From NCBI GenBank assembly GCA_017412445.1, contig JAFPYA010000236.1, positions 1-7,298 of the forward strand: a stretch of DNA of 7,298 bases. The letters run 5' to 3'. Position numbers and translations under genes: made by a program. This stretch comes from Clostridia bacterium. Lineage in GTDB: Bacteria; Bacillota; Clostridia; Christensenellales; Aristaeellaceae. This document shows, piece after piece, positions 4,700 through 7,298 of the stretch. The notes below the pieces were generated by a model. It saw only the letters and a list, made by a program, of their open reading frames with translations. It had not been told where the DNA came from and ran no database searches. The stretch's first letter is position 1; each line of letters opens with the position of its first letter.

Positions 4700-7298
4700 A
4701 TGGCTAAATTTGATGTTGAAACCGCCAGAGTCGACAAAATCGATGAGCCGCTTCTGGTGGTCGGTCTGGGCGGCGCAGGCTGCGACGGCGTGAGGCGCGT
4801 AAAGCACGAGTTCAAAATGAGCTTAAACCCGGATGTGTCTGACGGCATGGAGCTTGACAGGCCGCCGCGCACGGCGTATCTGTGCCTTGACACGGATCCG
4901 TACGAGAGGAACAAGGCATATCATGGCACAAGGCTTGAGTCCAACGATGAGTTTTTGGACTTGAGCTGCAACTTGCAGTACCTGCTCGGCTATGAAGGCG
5001 CCCGTCTTGATCCTCAGGTGAAGGAATGGCTGGACAGCCGCTTTTACTCCGACAAGGAGCTTATCCGCGACGTCTTAACCAACGGTGCGGGCACATACAG
5101 ACAGCTGTCAAGGCTGATGGTGTTCCGCAGGGCGCGGAACATACTTAACAAGCTCGCCGCGCTGCTCAAAAGGCTCGCCCCCATCTCTCCCGGCGATCCC
5201 ACAGGCGCGCGTACAATAAACGTCGTGGTTATCTCGAGCGTGACGGGAGGCACCGGCAGCGGCTCCTTCCTCGACTTTGCTTACCTTCTGAGAAAAGCAG
5301 CTTCTGACGCCGGGCTGCAAATAAGAGCGGAGCTTTATCTGATCACACCAGATGTTACTATCTATCATCACGCTGTGTTCGATAAGATCAGGCAGAACAT
5401 CTACATAACCAACGCTTTTGCCGCGCTTAAGGAGCTGGACTACTGGATGAGCTGCGACAAGCGCAAACAGGGCAGGCTCAGGGGCGAGGTTATGGAGGTC
5501 ACGTACGACATAGGCCTTAGTGTACCCTGGGACTGCGCACCCTACGACGACGTGACGCTGCTGTGCGCCTCCAACATCGAAGGCGTCCGGCTGAGCGGCG
5601 CATATGAAGTGGCAATGAGAGCTATCTCCGAAATGCTGCTTTTGCGGATGGCCTCCGATGCCGACGATCGCGGCTCCTTCCGGACTGTCAGGAGCATAGA
5701 GCACACTGGCCTGCAAAACATCGCAAGGCCCTACGCGGAGAATTACTGCTATCGCGCGATAGGCGTCTTCTCAAATGTAAGTGAACAAAGGCTCAGGCTG
5801 TACATGGAGGCGAAATGCGTCATTGACGACGTCAGGACCTTCATGGAGCTGCCCGGGAACCTGCCCGACATGCAGTCAGACGAACCTGCGCTGTTCTTCG
5901 CCCCCTACGAGGAGCTGTTCAGCCGGTTCTCTGAGGACTTCACCTCCCGGACACGGTACGCTCAGGAGATGTTCGAGGGCAAGGAGCCCTGGAGCCTCAG
6001 GGACGTGCGCGGAATGGTGGAGGCGCAGGCTCCCCACGGCGAAGCGCATTTCGACTGGAAGAGGGAAAAGCTCAGTATTATGAACGACTGCCAGAGGGAC
6101 TTTTATAGACGCCTCATCGATAAATTCAGGGAGTTGTCCGTAAACTACATCACAGAGCACGGCCCCGTCGCCTTCGGGGCCATGCTCAGCGATCCCTGCA
6201 ACGGCTTTATAAAGAAGATAGAGGACAGGATAAACGAGTACAGGACCGGGGAACGCAACGACCACGCGGCCTGCGCCGAAGCCTACGAGGCTGCCCGGAG
6301 GTATTTTAACGAACTGATCGGCATAAGAGGCATCTTCTCCCGCGGAAAACAAAAAGAGGCGTTTGAGCGCTACAGGGCTCGGGCCAGGAGCGTGTACGAT
6401 CACAAGCAGAGGGAACTGTTCTGCGAGGTCATGAGGGAGCTTCTGACTGACTTCAAAGACCTGCTCAAATGCCAGATCCTCAGCTACAATGTGGAATACA
6501 CGATCTGCGCCATAAAGAACATACAGGAAGACCTCTCTAGCGAGATCAGCGCAATGGCCGAAGCGGACGGCGCTTCGATGCTCACCGGCGTCGAGGATAT
6601 ACGCCGGGAGATACTGGCCGTATACAGTCGGGAGGCCAACAAAAAGAGGCTGATCGACTCCGTAATGAACAGCGTGGCCGACGCGTGCCTGCTGACGGAC
6701 GACAGCGGCGTAAGAAACACCGAGGACGCCGAAAACCGGCTCATATACAATATCAACAGCATCATTCAGTCCATATTCCGCGACGTCAACGACGTCTCGC
6801 TGCAGAAGACGCTCAGCGGCTGTGACAGTGTCGACGGCCGGGAGGTGACCCAGTACGTGCAAAACACCCTGGCGCCCAACCTCGTAAGAGGCGCGCAGCC
6901 CTTCTTTGCGCTGAGCCCCGCCTACGTCCAACTCAACCCCATGAACGCGGTAATCTCCAGCTACATAAGCGTGCCCTGCAACGCGCCGCAGGTTCAGCAG
7001 GGCATAAAGAATTACATCAGATCTTACGGCAGCTATTCCGGCTCGGTCATAAAGAACAGCAGCATGCCGGACCGCGTGTTCTGGATGAACATGGTATCTG
7101 GCCTGCCGTTGTGCGCCTACGGACCGCTCAGCGAGTATGAGACCGTTTACGAGCAGTACAAGGATGCGCGCCCCGGCACGCATCTCATCCGAGTGAGCGA
7201 CGACGACCTGAGAATTCTGGGCAAGGAACGCAACGTATTTACCGACTGGAGCTGCCTGCCTGCCGCGCTTGTGACGGTGTTCCCGGTAATGCTGCCAC
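4700..7298 (+). CDS. Large tubulin/FtsZ-like GTPase, Tubulin_2-like (3' end outside window)
   Basis: The frame runs from ATG 4700 to the window end without a stop: 866 residues visible, C-terminus missing. The N-terminal ~370 residues carry the tubulin-superfamily nucleotide-binding marks: VVGLGGAGCDGV (20-31, first glycine loop), LCLDTD (61-66, FtsZ-like acidic loop after a strand), VVVISSVTGGTGSGSFLD (175-192, tubulin signature) and NAFAALKELDYW (238-249). YRAIGVFSNVSEQRLRLY (351-368) resembles the strand-helix that follows the core helix in the Tubulin_2 family. Residues from ~450 are mostly charged and helical, probably a long arm or coiled region. The length and lack of an FtsZ-style C-terminal peptide in view set it apart from cell-division FtsZ (~350-400 residues). 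No clear catalytic T7 loop (NxDxxD) was found, so hydrolysis and polymerisation are unproven. It lies downstream of three envelope-protein genes on the same strand, separated by a terminator-like hairpin. It is cytoplasmic (no signal or membrane segment). The superfamily call is firm; the cellular role is inferred. Confidence 0.88.
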   Translation, partial: MAKFDVETARVDKIDEPLLVVGLGGAGCDGVRRVKHEFKMSLNPDVSDGMELDRPPRTAYLCLDTDPYERNKAYHGTRLESNDEFLDLSCNLQYLLGYEGARLDPQVKEWLDSRFYSDKELIRDVLTNGAGTYRQLSRLMVFRRARNILNKLAALLKRLAPISPGDPTGARTINVVVISSVTGGTGSGSFLDFAYLLRKAASDAGLQIRAELYLITPDVTIYHHAVFDKIRQNIYITNAFAALKELDYWMSCDKRKQGRLRGEVMEVTYDIGLSVPWDCAPYDDVTLLCASNIEGVRLSGAYEVAMRAISEMLLLRMASDADDRGSFRTVRSIEHTGLQNIARPYAENYCYRAIGVFSNVSEQRLRLYMEAKCVIDDVRTFMELPGNLPDMQSDEPALFFAPYEELFSRFSEDFTSRTRYAQEMFEGKEPWSLRDVRGMVEAQAPHGEAHFDWKREKLSIMNDCQRDFYRRLIDKFRELSVNYITEHGPVAFGAMLSDPCNGFIKKIEDRINEYRTGERNDHAACAEAYEAARRYFNELIGIRGIFSRGKQKEAFERYRARARSVYDHKQRELFCEVMRELLTDFKDLLKCQILSYNVEYTICAIKNIQEDLSSEISAMAEADGASMLTGVEDIRREILAVYSREANKKRLIDSVMNSVADACLLTDDSGVRNTEDAENRLIYNINSIIQSIFRDVNDVSLQKTLSGCDSVDGREVTQYVQNTLAPNLVRGAQPFFALSPAYVQLNPMNAVISSYISVPCNAPQVQQGIKNYIRSYGSYSGSVIKNSSMPDRVFWMNMVSGLPLCAYGPLSEYETVYEQYKDARPGTHLIRVSDDDLRILGKERNVFTDWSCLPAALVTVFPVMLP

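Noticed and set aside
4428..4793. 121-codon plus-strand frame across the intergenic region, with an internal ATG at 4563
   Set aside because: It runs through the terminator hairpin and overlaps the tubulin-like start by 94 bases in another frame, has no good ribosome binding site at either ATG, and the product is unlike any family I know.
5876..7183. 435-codon open frame on the minus strand
   Set aside because: It lies wholly opposite the tubulin-like gene. Its product is rich in V, A, G, R and H with no recognisable domain; it is a by-product of codon bias in GC-rich DNA.
4700..7298. Naming the tubulin-like gene ftsZ
   Set aside because: Length, long charged region after the core and envelope-gene neighbourhood differ from division FtsZ; only the superfamily motifs are shared.

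Overview
The window looks like a chromosomal segment from a Gram-positive anaerobe, probably a Clostridia-class Bacillota. This is an inference from strong AGGAGG-type ribosome binding sites, tight gene packing, moderately GC-rich DNA that still uses AGG/AGA (Arg) and ATA (Ile) freely, and secretion signals without an outer-membrane component. No RNA gene, insertion sequence, CRISPR array or phage gene was seen. All four supported genes are on the + strand; every long minus-strand frame lies opposite one of them and is best read as a shadow.

Layout. (1) 2-1894: the 3' part of a large surface protein, open at the left edge. It has beta-rich, cadherin/Ig-like extracytoplasmic modules, one membrane helix and a ~120-residue cytoplasmic tail. 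(2) 1915-3447: a secreted 510-residue protein with a signal peptide. Its core resembles a transglutaminase-like fold, but the Cys and His of the triad appear to be replaced. (3) 3471-4415: a 314-residue membrane protein with one N-terminal helix, an acidic extracytoplasmic linker and five clustered C-terminal helices. These three genes are nearly contiguous and probably form one operon, which ends at a GC-rich hairpin at 4463-4488. (4) A 284-bp intergenic stretch holds that hairpin, a 13-bp palindrome and repeated GGACGT motifs. (5) 4700 to the right edge: the first 866 codons of a large tubulin/FtsZ-like GTPase (Tubulin_2-like), open at the right edge, with a nucleotide-binding motif GLGGAGCDG and a tubulin signature GGTGSGS.

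How they may work together. The gene set suggests a cell-envelope machine: a cytoplasmic, possibly filament-forming tubulin-like GTPase, a polytopic membrane protein and a single-pass receptor as possible anchors, and two extracytoplasmic binding modules, one a degenerate transglutaminase fold. Tubulin-like proteins of this kind, distinct from FtsZ, have been proposed in comparative genomics to act in membrane remodelling together with neighbouring membrane proteins. The joint function here is inferred from proximity and topology; nothing in the sequence shows the substrate or trigger.
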